Below are positions 8,362-17,649 of a stretch of DNA of 64,000 bases, in pieces; position 1 is the first letter of the stretch, and each line of letters starts with the position of its first letter. The position numbers and the translations under genes were made by a program. Origin of the DNA: Vagococcus sp. CY52-2. GTDB taxonomy: Bacteria; Bacillota; Bacilli; Lactobacillales; Vagococcaceae. The stretch lies in the NCBI RefSeq assembly GCF_022655055.1, contig NZ_CP093384.1, positions 248,001 to 312,000 on the forward strand, written 5' to 3'. A model generated the notes under the pieces. That model had not been told where the DNA came from, did no database searches, and saw nothing but the letters and a program-made list of their open reading frames with translations.

Positions 8362-9738
8362 ATGTTTAATATACCAAATGATGTTAGAAAATTAGAGATA
8401 AATAAACCAACGTTGGTTAGTTGGGTAGTCAATTTATCCGACATTTTAGAGGCTGTTGTGCCTTATTTTTATCAAGCAAAAAAAGTATTTACCACTCGTT
8501 ATTTTTGGCAAACACCAGATGCGTCGTTTTCTATTGTGGGCTTAGGCACATGTAAAGAATATGTGGCACAAGATTACCGTGATATGGCGATTAGTCGTGA
8601 AAAATTGTTGAAAAACACGATAACGAATGCTAAACACAGTGGAACTGGACCTGTTTTTTTAGGTGGATTTCCTTTTGATAAAACTGTTGATAGTCAAAAA
8701 ACATGGCAAGAGTTAGGGGATGGGTATCTCTTTATACCTAAAATCATGGTAACCCAAACAAATGATAATCGCTTTTTAACGTTCAATATGATTGTAGAAT
8801 CAAGTAATGATTTAAATACACAGTGGGAAAACATCGTGTCATTGTGGAATACGGTTAGTCAAAGTAGACAATCTGAGTCACCAACTCGTCAACAGATACA
8901 AGCTAATGAAATTCATGTTCCAGAGTGGTTAGAGACGGTTGAATTGGCGATTGATGAGATAACCTCTGATAGTGATATTAGAAAAATTGTTTTAGCACGA
9001 GAGTTGTTTATAGAGGCAACAGAGGTCTTTTCAGTGAATGATGTTTTAAAAAATTGTCTAGAGCAACAAGAAAATACGTATGTTTTTGTTTTAGAACATA
9101 ACGAGAATGCTTTTATAGGTGCCACACCAGAAAGATTGTTGTTACTACAAGAAAATAACATTTCAACAGCGTGTGTAGCAGGGTCTATACCACGTGGAAA
9201 AACAGTAGGAGAAGATAATCAACTTGGCAGTCAATTATTAAATGACATGAAAAATCAAGTGGAGCACCAAATCGTTGTAGAGGCAATTGAGCGTGATATG
9301 AGCCAGATTACTGAAACTTTATCGGAAAAAGGTCAGCCATCATTATTAAAAAACCGAGACATACAACATTTGTTTTACCCATTTAGTGGCGAAAAAAAAG
9401 CTGATGTATCATTTTTTTCAGCTATCGAGCAGTTACATCCAACGCCAGCATTAGGTGGACAACCCAAAGAGTTGACAACAAAATGGATTAGAGAACATGA
9501 ACCAATCAACCGTGGCTTGTACGGAGCCCCAATTGGTTGGAGTTCAGTGATACTTGAGGAAGGGGAATTCGCGGTAGGCATTCGTTCGGCACTTTTATCA
9601 GGAAAATCAGCAACGTTATATGCAGGCTGTGGGGTTGTAGCGGACTCTATTCCTCAAGAAGAATTAAAAGAAACACGTGTGAAATTTCAGCCAATGTTAC
9701 GTGCGATAGGAGGAGAAGAAAATGTCACATCAAAGTAG
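8362..9738 (+). CDS. menF: isochorismate synthase
   Basis: The 458-residue protein is a chorismate-binding enzyme. The C-terminal two thirds has IRKIVLARE, IGATPERLL and CVAGSIPRGKT, and the end contains GGQPKE, EPINRGLYGAPIGW and the metal-site region GEFAVGIRSAL, as expected for isochorismate synthases. It commits chorismate to menaquinone in the cytosol. The start follows AAAGGAG. The gene overlaps menD by 17 bases, indicating translational coupling. In organisms with siderophores an EntC-like role would be possible, but the men neighbours decide the name. Confidence 0.95.
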   Translation: MFNIPNDVRKLEINKPTLVSWVVNLSDILEAVVPYFYQAKKVFTTRYFWQTPDASFSIVGLGTCKEYVAQDYRDMAISREKLLKNTITNAKHSGTGPVFLGGFPFDKTVDSQKTWQELGDGYLFIPKIMVTQTNDNRFLTFNMIVESSNDLNTQWENIVSLWNTVSQSRQSESPTRQQIQANEIHVPEWLETVELAIDEITSDSDIRKIVLARELFIEATEVFSVNDVLKNCLEQQENTYVFVLEHNENAFIGATPERLLLLQENNISTACVAGSIPRGKTVGEDNQLGSQLLNDMKNQVEHQIVVEAIERDMSQITETLSEKGQPSLLKNRDIQHLFYPFSGEKKADVSFFSAIEQLHPTPALGGQPKELTTKWIREHEPINRGLYGAPIGWSSVILEEGEFAVGIRSALLSGKSATLYAGCGVVADSIPQEELKETRVKFQPMLRAIGGEENVTSK

Positions 9739-11437
9739 TATGACAAACTATATCAATTCATTCATCCAAGGGTTGATTGATGGTGGAGTAACTCAAGCAG
9801 TGATTAGTCCAGGGTCTAGGTCTACGCCCGTGTCCATTTTATTGCACCAACGTTCAGAAATAAAAACCTATATCGATGTCGATGAACGTTCAGCGGGATT
9901 TTTTGCTGTGGGGTTGAGTAAAGCAAGTCAAAAACCAGTGGCGTTAGTGTGTACATCAGGAACAGCGGCGGCAAATTATTTACCTGCCGTGTCTGAGGCG
10001 AAGCAATCGAATGTACCGCTTGTTGTGGTGACAACAGATCGCCCACATGAATTAAGAGATAACGGTGCACCACAAACGATGAATCAACTTAATATGTATG
10101 GTTCACAAGTTAAACAGTTTGTTGAAATGGCGTTACCTGAAGGAACAGAAGAGATGTATCAATATGCTTACGTTCAAGGAGCAAAATTATCAAATCTATC
10201 TTATTCATTGCCACAAGGACCTGTTCATCTGAATTTACCGTTAAGAGAGCCACTATTACCTGATTTAGACTTAGCTGTTCCAAAAGTTAAGTCAGTTAAT
10301 ACAATGACTGGAAAAAGGTGTCTATCAAATGCTGAGATTGAAAAGATAAGCCAAAACTGGTCAGGAAAAAAAGGCACTTTTGTTGTAGGGCCATCATTTG
10401 ATGAGGAAGCAGTGAGACAATTAGTTGACTTGGCAGAACAATTAGGTTGGGTTATTCTAGCTGATCCGTTAGCAAACATTCGAACTTTTGGCATAAATAG
10501 TCCCACAATTTCACCATACTATGATACGTATTTACGTTATGTCAAAGAAGATATGATGCCTGATATCATTGTGCGATTTGGAAAACTGCCTGTTTCAAAA
10601 CCGTTAAATCAGTGGCTCGCGACATTTACAGGTGATTATTATCTAGTAGAGTCTGAAACAGAATGGTTAGATGCATCAAAAATGATGACAACATTAATCG
10701 TGTCAGATGAAGTCGACTTTTTATCCAATATGTTAGAAACTCAGTTAAAAAGGGCTGATGAAAGTTGGCTAGAATTATTTAATAAATTAGACCAAATCGT
10801 TGTAAACAGCATAAAAAACCAAGATACAACATTGTTTAGTGACAGTAATATCACCCAAGTCGTTTATCACACGATGCAAGAAAAGGATCAATTGTTTATC
10901 TCAAATAGTATGCCTATTAGAGATTTAGATACATATCTTCCTGTCACGAAAGAAAGAGTTACTATTTATGGTAATCGTGGGGTAAACGGAATAGACGGGG
11001 TAACCTCAACTGCTATAGGTGTAGCAGCAAATGATACAACACGTCACACACGACTATTGATAGGGGACTTATCTTGTTTTCATGACACGACAGGTTTGGC
11101 TATGGCGACAAAATATCAATTACCTATTACGATTATTGTGATAAACAATGATGGTGGTGGAATATTTTCAATGCTATCTCAAAAAAACTTACCGACTTCG
11201 TTGTTTGATGATTTATTCGCTACCTCAACTAATGTTAATTTTGAAGCTATGGCTAACATGGTATCGCTGGATTATTCGTCTGCTGAATCCTTAATTGAGT
11301 TAGAAAGCTTACTTAACGACCGACCGAATTATCCAAGATTGATTGAAGTTCGTACTAATCGAGAAGAAAACGCAGAGTTAAGAAGAGCGTTCCAACAACA
11401 AGTACGTCAGACAATAGAACGTGATAGGACATGCTAA
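9722..11437 (+). CDS. menD: SEPHCHC synthase
   Basis: This 571-residue thiamine-diphosphate enzyme adds the succinic semialdehyde unit from 2-oxoglutarate to isochorismate. It has the MenD opening (NSFIQGLIDGGVTQAVISPGSRSTP is the region at residues 12-36), the TPP-domain Glu in YIDVDERSAGFFAVG, TSGTAAANYLPAVSEA, and the diphosphate-binding segment GDLSCFHDTTGLA...NNDGGGIFS. It overlaps menF upstream and menH downstream, so the three form one translationally coupled unit. Confidence 0.97.
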   Translation: MSHQSSMTNYINSFIQGLIDGGVTQAVISPGSRSTPVSILLHQRSEIKTYIDVDERSAGFFAVGLSKASQKPVALVCTSGTAAANYLPAVSEAKQSNVPLVVVTTDRPHELRDNGAPQTMNQLNMYGSQVKQFVEMALPEGTEEMYQYAYVQGAKLSNLSYSLPQGPVHLNLPLREPLLPDLDLAVPKVKSVNTMTGKRCLSNAEIEKISQNWSGKKGTFVVGPSFDEEAVRQLVDLAEQLGWVILADPLANIRTFGINSPTISPYYDTYLRYVKEDMMPDIIVRFGKLPVSKPLNQWLATFTGDYYLVESETEWLDASKMMTTLIVSDEVDFLSNMLETQLKRADESWLELFNKLDQIVVNSIKNQDTTLFSDSNITQVVYHTMQEKDQLFISNSMPIRDLDTYLPVTKERVTIYGNRGVNGIDGVTSTAIGVAANDTTRHTRLLIGDLSCFHDTTGLAMATKYQLPITIIVINNDGGGIFSMLSQKNLPTSLFDDLFATSTNVNFEAMANMVSLDYSSAESLIELESLLNDRPNYPRLIEVRTNREENAELRRAFQQQVRQTIERDRTC

Positions 11438-12243
11438 TAAGCGTCAGAGATTTAGACTATTATATCAATTATGTGACAGAGTTCGACTATATGAAACCAA
11501 CATTACTGTGTTTGCATGGGTTTACTGGAACATCACAAACGTTTCATTTTTTACATGCTATCAAAACCCATAATGTTATCGCGATTGATCTGATAGGGCA
11601 CGGAAAGACAAGTATCTTTGTTCACCCTTATCGTTATACAAGTGAACAACAGGTAAAAGATTTGGAAGAGATACGTGAGTTTTTAAATCTAGATAAAATA
11701 GATCTGTTGGGTTACTCAATGGGAGGACGTCTTGCATTGGCTTACGCATTTGAATATCCGACACGAGTCAATTCACTGATTCTGGAAAGTTCTTCCCCAG
11801 GGTTAGCTGAAGCTGATTCAAGGGGGAATCGTCGCCAATCAGATAATCGTTTAGCTTGTTTATTGCTAGATAAGGGGATTGAAAAATTTGTTGATTACTG
11901 GGAGACGATCCCTTTATTTGATACACAAAAGACGTTGTCACAAACAGTTCGTGAGACTATTAGACAGGAACGACTGTCGCAACAAGCAATCGGACTTGCT
12001 ATGAGCTTGCACTATTTTGGTACAGGGACTCAACCATCACTATGGAGGAAATTAGAAAAAGAGTATCCTTTTCATCCTTATTTTTTGGTTGGACAGAAAG
12101 ACGTTAAGTTTGTATCACTGGCTAAGCAGATGAATCAGCTTATGAAAGAATCAACGGTGATTGAGTTTGAAGATAGTGGTCATTGCATTCATGTTGAAAA
12201 ACCAGCAGTGTTTTTAGCAACAGTGATACAACTTTTAGAGTGA
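11431..12243 (+). CDS. menH: SHCHC synthase, alpha/beta hydrolase
   Basis: The 270-residue alpha/beta-hydrolase has LCLHGFTG near the N terminus, the nucleophile elbow GYSMGGR and a late catalytic His in SGHCIHVEKP. Placed between menD and menC, it eliminates pyruvate from SEPHCHC to give SHCHC. The start ATG at 11431 overlaps the end of menD by seven bases and has no separate strong ribosome binding site, which fits coupling. The order D-H-C is the usual Gram-positive arrangement. Confidence 0.93.
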   Translation: MLISVRDLDYYINYVTEFDYMKPTLLCLHGFTGTSQTFHFLHAIKTHNVIAIDLIGHGKTSIFVHPYRYTSEQQVKDLEEIREFLNLDKIDLLGYSMGGRLALAYAFEYPTRVNSLILESSSPGLAEADSRGNRRQSDNRLACLLLDKGIEKFVDYWETIPLFDTQKTLSQTVRETIRQERLSQQAIGLAMSLHYFGTGTQPSLWRKLEKEYPFHPYFLVGQKDVKFVSLAKQMNQLMKESTVIEFEDSGHCIHVEKPAVFLATVIQLLE

Positions 12244-12253
12244 GGGATAGGTT

Positions 12254-13363
12254 ATGAATATCACAAAAATAGAGAGTTATCATGTGCAACTACCTTTAGT
12301 GGCACCATTTAAAACAAGTTATGGCTTTTTATCGCATAAAGCGATGGATATTCTTGTTGTGACAGATGAACTTGGTAACCAAGGATACGGGGAATTAGTA
12401 GCGTTTAAACAACCTGATTATACAGAAGAAACATTAGAAACAGCTCGGTTGATTCTAGCTAATCATTTAATTCCGTTGTTAGTTCAGTCACAGATTACTC
12501 ATCCCGATGATGTCACACGATTATTTTCTGTAATACGTGGAAACTGGATGGCTAAATCTTCTTTAGAAACAGCAATTTGGGATTTGTATGCAAAAAGGCA
12601 TAAAAAAAGTTTGGCAGAACTATTTAGTAGTCAGACTGATAAATTATCTGTTGGGGTGAGTATTGGCATTCAAAAAAGCGTACAGGATTTGATTGAAGTG
12701 GTATCACGTTATGTGGCTGAAGGATATACTCGGATAAAATTAAAAATAGCACCCAATCAGGATGTAGATTTTGTGAAAGCTGTAAGAAGTCATTTTCCAG
12801 AGATGCTTTTAATGGTGGATGCAAATTCTGCTTATGATTTAGACAGTCTAACTATTTTTAAAGAACTAGACACGTATCAACTATCGATGATTGAGCAACC
12901 TTTTGGCTATTCAGATTTTTTAGAACATGCTGAACTTCAAAAGAATATTGAAACACCGATTTGTCTAGATGAAAATATTCGTAGTGTAGAAGACGTGATG
13001 TTAGGTCATCGTTTAGGTAGCTTGGGAGCTGTTAATCTAAAAATTTCGCGTGTAGGTGGTGTGACACAAGCACAAAAAATTGTTGAGTATTGTAAAAATA
13101 ATGGCTTAGGACTATGGTGTGGTGGCATGTTTGAGTCAGGTGTTGGACGAGCACTTAACTTGGCTTTTGCTTCTCAAGAAGGGTTTAATTTTCCGGGTGA
13201 TATTTCCGCTTCAACTCGATATTTTAAAGAAGATATCATTAATGAAACGTTTGAACTAGAAAATGGAAGGCTAAGTGTACCTAGGGAAACTGGGTTAGGT
13301 GTGACATTAAATAAAGAGATGTTAGAAAAATATGGTCACTATCATGTGATGTATGTCAAATAA
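12254..13363 (+). CDS. menC: o-succinylbenzoate synthase
   Basis: The 369-residue enolase-superfamily enzyme dehydrates SHCHC to o-succinylbenzoate. The KxK base is seen in TRIKLKIAP, the metal ligands in MVDANSAYDL, IEQPFGY and CLDENIRS, and the second catalytic Lys in NLKISRVGG. It belongs to the MenC2-type subgroup, whose members may also racemise N-acylamino acids. The start follows GAGGGATAGGTT, ten bases after menH. A terminator at 13382-13408 ends the men operon. Confidence 0.95.
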   Translation: MNITKIESYHVQLPLVAPFKTSYGFLSHKAMDILVVTDELGNQGYGELVAFKQPDYTEETLETARLILANHLIPLLVQSQITHPDDVTRLFSVIRGNWMAKSSLETAIWDLYAKRHKKSLAELFSSQTDKLSVGVSIGIQKSVQDLIEVVSRYVAEGYTRIKLKIAPNQDVDFVKAVRSHFPEMLLMVDANSAYDLDSLTIFKELDTYQLSMIEQPFGYSDFLEHAELQKNIETPICLDENIRSVEDVMLGHRLGSLGAVNLKISRVGGVTQAQKIVEYCKNNGLGLWCGGMFESGVGRALNLAFASQEGFNFPGDISASTRYFKEDIINETFELENGRLSVPRETGLGVTLNKEMLEKYGHYHVMYVK

Positions 13364-13381
13364 ATATTTTTGTATTTTATA

Positions 13382-13408
13382 AGCAGCCAAGGGTTGCTTT
13401 TTATTTTA
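13382..13408 (+). terminator. terminator of the men operon
   Basis: AGCAGCC and GGTTGCT pair around AAG and are followed by TTTTTATTTTAT. Confidence 0.8.
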
Positions 13409-13431
13409 TATTTTTCATTTGTCAAATTAAG

Positions 13432-13684
13432 CTAGAAAAAATCTATGTTGTCTACATAACTCAAAAATACTTCTAATGGTGTTTTATAGTTTAATGATTT
13501 TCTAGGAATATTATTTCTTTTAGATGTGATAGAATGGATAAACGAGTTCTCCACTTCATTGAAATCCATTTTCTGGGCAATTTATCTTGACGTAGCAACC
13601 CATTAGACTATTCGTTTAAACCTCTTTGGGATGGGGTTCCAGGCTCAGTAAAATAGATATCAACATCATTATAATTAATCAAAG
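13432..13684 (-). mobile_element. relic of an IS30-family transposase (C-terminal end)
   Basis: Read on the minus strand the stretch encodes NYNDVDIYFTEPGTPSQRG, then GLNE, a TAG stop, SNGLLRQDKLPRK, a one-base slip in an A run, and RNNIPRKSLNYKTPLEVF, ending near a TAG at 13432-13434. This is the catalytic C-terminal part of IS30-family transposases (the NEN/NGLLR block and the final RKSLNY-TPLEVF block). There is no N-terminal part and I see no terminal inverted repeats, so it is a dead fragment left by an old insertion or deletion between menC and pbuG. Confidence 0.8.
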
Positions 13685-13808
13685 ACAGTTGTTTAAAAAA
13701 CGTCTGCCTTTTTTATGTAATTAATCGTGATTAAGTTAAAATAGATAGTAAAAAAGCAATAAAAATTAACTATTATTATATTTTTAATTATATTTGTTCG
13801 TTTCACTG

Positions 13809-13837
13809 TTGAAAAAGTAAAAGAAAGTTGTTATGAT
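13809..13837 (+). promoter_or_regulatory. promoter of the purine permease gene
   Basis: TTGAAA at 13809-13814 and TATGAT at 13832-13837 with a 17-base spacer. Transcription would start just before the purine aptamer. Confidence 0.75.
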
Positions 13838-13851
13838 ATCGAGGTAATAAA

Positions 13852-13920
13852 AAACCATATAATTCTAGTAATACGGTCTAGAAGTTTCTACAAGTTACCC
13901 GTAAAGTAACTTACTTTGGC
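13852..13920 (+). ncRNA. purine riboswitch, guanine type
   Basis: The aptamer has all conserved parts of the xpt-pbuX class: CATATAATTCTAG and ATACGGTCTAGAA for P2, GTTTCTAC for the J2/3 core, a P3 hairpin AGTTACCCGTAAAGTAACT whose loops keep the kissing bases, and TACTTTGG returning to P1. The pairing base equivalent to position 74 is C (in ACTTTGG), which predicts guanine or hypoxanthine rather than adenine. P1 has one mismatch. A possible expression platform is the imperfect hairpin GGCA...GAAT/ATTC...TGCC at 13917-13942 followed by six T at 13951-13956. It precedes a purine permease. Confidence 0.92.
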
Positions 13921-13977
13921 AAATGAATCTTATTATTCTGCCATGATGTGTTTTTTAAATCAATAGGAGGAATAGTA

Positions 13978-15354
13978 ATGAAGGAAAAGATTGATCAGTA
14001 TTTTGGTATCACCGCTTCAGGTTCTACTTTTAAACGAGAGTTTACAGGAGGGTTAACGGCATTTTTTGCGATGTCCTATGTTATTTTTGTTAATCCGATT
14101 ATTTTAGGGCAAGCAGGGATGCCACAAGATGCCGTCTTTATGTCGACTATTTTGTCTTCAGCCATCGCCATGCTTATTGTGGGGTTATGGGCAAAATTTC
14201 CACTAGGTCTTGCACCATGTATGTCAATGAATGCTTTTTTTGCTTATTCAGTTGTTTTGCAAATGGGAAAATCTTGGCAAGAAGCATTGGCATCCGTTTT
14301 CGTTGCCTCAGTATTATTTTTAATGCTTGCTTTTTCAGGTGCTCGCTCTAAAATAATTAAAGCTATACCAACGAATGTGAAACAAGCAGGAACAGTAGGT
14401 TTGGGGATTTTTATCGCTTTTGTTAGTTTTAAAAATTCAGGAATCATCGTACCAGATGAGGGAATGTTTATTACATTTGGCGGTTTTTCTAACCCTAATG
14501 TGATTATCGCATTCTTTGGTATCATCACAGCCGCATTTTTCTTAGTGAGAAAAAATCAATATGCCGTGTTTCTAGGAATGATTGGTGCTGCCGTATGTGG
14601 ATTGTTTATTCGATTTGGTGCATCAATGAATTGGTTTAACCTTAGTGCAGATGTTATCGCGACATTACCGCAATTACCAAAGGGATCGCCCGTTGTCATT
14701 CCGACTGAGCCAATGAATGCCATGATGAACGATACATTTATGGTTGCAGTGAAAAATTTAGATAAGATGTTATCGTTAGATTCTATTGTTATTATTTTGA
14801 CATTTTTATTTTTAGATTTCTTTGGAACAGCGACGACATTGTCTGCAGCTGCAACACAAGTATCCGATATTAAACAAGAAAGCTTTGAAGACAACAAACG
14901 TATTTACAGTGCCGATGCTTTGGGAACATTTTTTGGTTCAATCTTAGGAACATCAAGTTTATCAACTTATATTGAATCTGTATCAGGAATTATTGCTGGT
15001 GCTAGAACTGGTTTGATGAGTGTCATTGTGGCGGGATTATTTTTATTATCAGCCTTCTTTTATCCAGTGTTATCTCTTGTCACAACAGCTGTGACCACGC
15101 CAGCGATGGTTGTAATTGGTATTTTTATGATGCAAAACATCACAGGGATTGATTGGGATGGTGGATTTGAAGAAGTTATTCCAGCATTTTTAACGATTGT
15201 CATGATGCCGTTAACCGGTTCAATTGCTTTAGGACTTGTATTAGGATTTTTATCTTATGAGTTATGCATGATGTTTGCCGGACGATTAAAAGAAATTCCA
15301 AATGTGATGCATTTTATCACAGTGATTTCTATACTCTATTTATTTACAATTTAA
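13978..15354 (+). CDS. pbuG: hypoxanthine/guanine permease (NCS2, AzgA/PbuG type)
   Basis: The start is the ATG at 13978 after AGGAGGAATAGTA (458 residues); the in-frame ATG 30 bases upstream lies before this ribosome binding site. The protein has about 12-14 membrane segments and the AzgA-branch signatures: FKREFTGGLTAFFAMSYV, FVNPIILGQAG and the LFLDFFGTATTLSAAA region. It imports hypoxanthine or guanine with protons. The guanine riboswitch upstream supports this substrate and predicts repression by guanine. It is transcribed alone and ends at the strong hairpin 15357-15395. Confidence 0.93.
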   Translation: MKEKIDQYFGITASGSTFKREFTGGLTAFFAMSYVIFVNPIILGQAGMPQDAVFMSTILSSAIAMLIVGLWAKFPLGLAPCMSMNAFFAYSVVLQMGKSWQEALASVFVASVLFLMLAFSGARSKIIKAIPTNVKQAGTVGLGIFIAFVSFKNSGIIVPDEGMFITFGGFSNPNVIIAFFGIITAAFFLVRKNQYAVFLGMIGAAVCGLFIRFGASMNWFNLSADVIATLPQLPKGSPVVIPTEPMNAMMNDTFMVAVKNLDKMLSLDSIVIILTFLFLDFFGTATTLSAAATQVSDIKQESFEDNKRIYSADALGTFFGSILGTSSLSTYIESVSGIIAGARTGLMSVIVAGLFLLSAFFYPVLSLVTTAVTTPAMVVIGIFMMQNITGIDWDGGFEEVIPAFLTIVMMPLTGSIALGLVLGFLSYELCMMFAGRLKEIPNVMHFITVISILYLFTI

Positions 15355-15356
15355 CT

Positions 15357-15395
15357 AAAATCCACATGTCTAAAAGTGATGACATGTGGATTTTG
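15357..15395 (+). terminator. terminator of pbuG
   Basis: AAAATCCACATGTC and GACATGTGGATTTT form a 14-bp stem with a T-rich end. Confidence 0.9.
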
Positions 15396-15508
15396 TATCT
15401 TATACGGTTTGTTTGCGAAACATACTGTAATAAAAATAAGTCAACTTACAATCGACTTAAAGTTGTCGGTCAAGCCCCTCCCCAAAAGAGATGTATTATC
15501 GTTTACTT

Positions 15509-15681
15509 TGTGGGGATATTCTACCTAAAACAATAAAACGTGTACTTTAACTGGATCCAGATATCTTAGTACTAAATTCGTTAGAAGGATTATGGTGAAT
15601 TAATTTACAAGGAATTTTATTAGCAGCCTCGACTTATAAAGGTGTTACAAAAATCAGTTCAGTATTAATAATATAAGACTT
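15509..15681 (+). pseudogene. degraded coding sequence, family unknown
   Basis: Reading from 15509 in one frame gives CGDILPKTIKRVL, a TAA, LDPDILVLNSLEGLW, a TGA, then INLQGILLAASTYKGVTKIS up to another TAA. The codon pattern is protein-like with scattered stops, and a further protein-like piece in another frame (VVMLIDIDKARG) follows near 15708. I read 15400-15870 as the decayed remains of one or two genes, without being able to name the family. A 8-bp inverted repeat CATGACCT/AGGTCATG at 15813-15833 has no T-run. Confidence 0.4.
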
Positions 15682-15871
15682 AATACAAATCATGATTATT
15701 ATGATTCTGTCGTGATGTTGATAGATATCGACAAAGCTCGAGGATGATTAATGGTAACAGTATAAATGATGCGAGAAAATACATGAGTTATTTGGCTAGA
15801 AGTTGCGGAAATCATGACCTGTTTTAGGTCATGACCAATACATCTACTTTAAGCCTTTTTAGTCAGCTTAT

Positions 15872-16828
15872 TTATTTCACTTGTTTTCCTTGATAATAGC
15901 TTGATGTGATAGGCGATTTTCTAGCAACAAATTCAGCTGATGACATTGCTGGAGTAAGTAAATAAGTAGCTTCATCACCAACATTAGGCCATATATGGTT
16001 TCCGTCTTTATCTAAAGTAGTCACGCCATCAGTCATTAATCCTAAAAGCTGAGTCAAATCATTTTGATCTTTTACGTTAAATAATTCACCTAAACGCACC
16101 AATTTTTCTTGAAGTGAGCCATCACCGTAAGGAGACCAACAGTCGTAAATATTATCACAACCTAGATGAACAGAGACACCGTAATCGATACGTTCCATGA
16201 TCGGAGGAATCGTATTTGGTGTAATAGGAACACTCGTTATAATCTAGTGAGTAAGGATCCACGCCGCCAACAAAATTAGCACCATTTTGTAAAGTTCGTT
16301 CCATTAATCGATTGATTTTTGAACGTAATAATCCATGTTGTGGAAACGCAACTAATTTTATAGGTGTACACACATTTTTTCGCAATGATGTCATGGCGTT
16401 TAGGTATCTAAGGCCTGTTGCTAGCTCAATATCTATATGAGACCTAAACGCAGTCACGCCATGAGAAACTTCTAAGTCATACAGTGCTTTAAGACGCACC
16501 TCAATCGGTTTATCTAGACTATCCAATATAGGAATTTCTGTTTCGAAACGTTCCACTAAACTTTTAGCAGGAGTGATCAGAGTATAGGGTGTTCCTAATT
16601 TACTTTTGTCTAAGTGGCAGTGTTTATCTACGATACCTGGAAGCAGTAACTGTTCATTACAATCTATAAATTTTTCATCAGTAGCAGAAAAATCTTCTGT
16701 AGGAATAATCGTTGTAATCTTTCCATTGTGGATATGGATCGCCACTAATTGTGTTTCAGTTGCTTTAATCTAGTCATTTTCTCTGATAAATCCAGTTTCT
16801 ATACGCACGTTTGTTAACCAGTAAGCAT
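15872..16828 (-). pseudogene. broken amidohydrolase (cytosine-deaminase-like)
   Basis: An ATG at 16828 follows AAAGGAGAGATA, but the frame breaks at once; a shifted frame gives TNVRIETGFIREND, then an in-frame TAG, then IKATETQLVAIHIHNG and the amidohydrolase start. The N-terminal part contains LLPGIVDKHCHLDKSK (metal-binding HxHxD-like motif) and ends shortly after GGVDP. The C-terminal part resumes with YGVSVHLGCDNIYDCW, which in intact enzymes holds the metal Asp. About 100 residues between them, including the central metal-site histidines, are missing. The lesions are multiple (frameshift, stop, internal deletion), so this is a true pseudogene of a cytosine/N-isopropylammelide-type deaminase. 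Confidence 0.85.
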
Positions 16829-16912
16829 ATTATCTCTCCTTTAATGATGTTGAAAATCACGATTGATTTAAGAGTACACGATGAATAAAAAAATACTAAA
16901 TAAATGCACGTT

Positions 16913-16940
16913 AAAAAAAGACTCTAAATTGAGTCTTTCG
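16913..16940 (-). terminator. terminator of the pnuC operon
   Basis: AAAGACTC and GAGTCTTT pair; on the minus strand the stem is followed by a T-run. Confidence 0.85.
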
Positions 16941-16946
16941 TTGTTA

Positions 16947-17648
16947 TTAATTAGTTTCATAATCTTTCCAAACTTTATTAGCATAAACACTGTTAAATAA
17001 AAGTGCAGCTTGTAGAGCAATTTGAGAAAGATAAATCCCTAACGAGCCGATATCTGATTTTCCTGTCCATGAATTAAAGGCAAGTAGTGACCAGTATAAT
17101 AGATTGGCAATATTGACAAAAATCCATAATAACCAGTTTTCTTTGTATTTGAAAATATAAAGAGTTTGTGCAATTAAAGATATGACAAGGTTTGCGCTAT
17201 CAATATATGGTAGTTGCCCACCAAAATTCCCAATGACAATCCAACCAATGACCCAAGCAATCACACTTCCTAAAAATAGGAACTGTTTTGTTTTAGGTTT
17301 GAATTCATGCACAGCTTCATCATTACCCCATAAAAACCAGCCAATTGGTTGTGAGATAACATAAATAATATTCATGACAAATGAGCCATAGGCATGACTC
17401 TGCCAAGCAATATACGTCATTGCAAGACATTGAATAATACCAAATAAGAACGTGATTTTTCGCCCTTTCATCCCATAAACCAGACAGATAACACCAGCAA
17501 CTCCACTAATCATTCCGATAACTGAGTCTGGAGAAATCATAAAAACAATCAGTTGAAGAGATAATAAAACAGAAACGTATTTTACTTCAAATGGCTTCCA
17601 ACCAACAAATAATTGATTATAAATCCATGAATGTTTTGTATCAGTCAT
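16947..17648 (-). CDS. pnuC: nicotinamide riboside/mononucleotide transporter PnuC
   Basis: I choose the ATG at 17648 after GAGGTGGGAAATTAAA (233 residues). The protein has about seven membrane segments and matches PnuC: the YVISQPIGWFLW segment, the NFGGQLPYIDS loop and the late WILWIF/NIANLLYW-like stretch, whose Trp and Asn residues line the nicotinamide riboside site. PnuC carries the vitamin by facilitated diffusion, driven by intracellular phosphorylation or cleavage. It follows a nucleoside phosphorylase gene with which it overlaps or nearly overlaps, so the pair probably salvages NAD precursors. Confidence 0.93.
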   Translation of the reverse strand: MTDTKHSWIYNQLFVGWKPFEVKYVSVLLSLQLIVFMISPDSVIGMISGVAGVICLVYGMKGRKITFLFGIIQCLAMTYIAWQSHAYGSFVMNIIYVISQPIGWFLWGNDEAVHEFKPKTKQFLFLGSVIAWVIGWIVIGNFGGQLPYIDSANLVISLIAQTLYIFKYKENWLLWIFVNIANLLYWSLLAFNSWTGKSDIGSLGIYLSQIALQAALLFNSVYANKVWKDYETN

Positions 17649-17649
17649 T

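Noticed and set aside
15264-15536. 90-codon plus-strand frame overlapping the end of pbuG
   Set aside because: It runs through the pbuG terminator and a decayed region in a shifted frame; no ribosome binding site.
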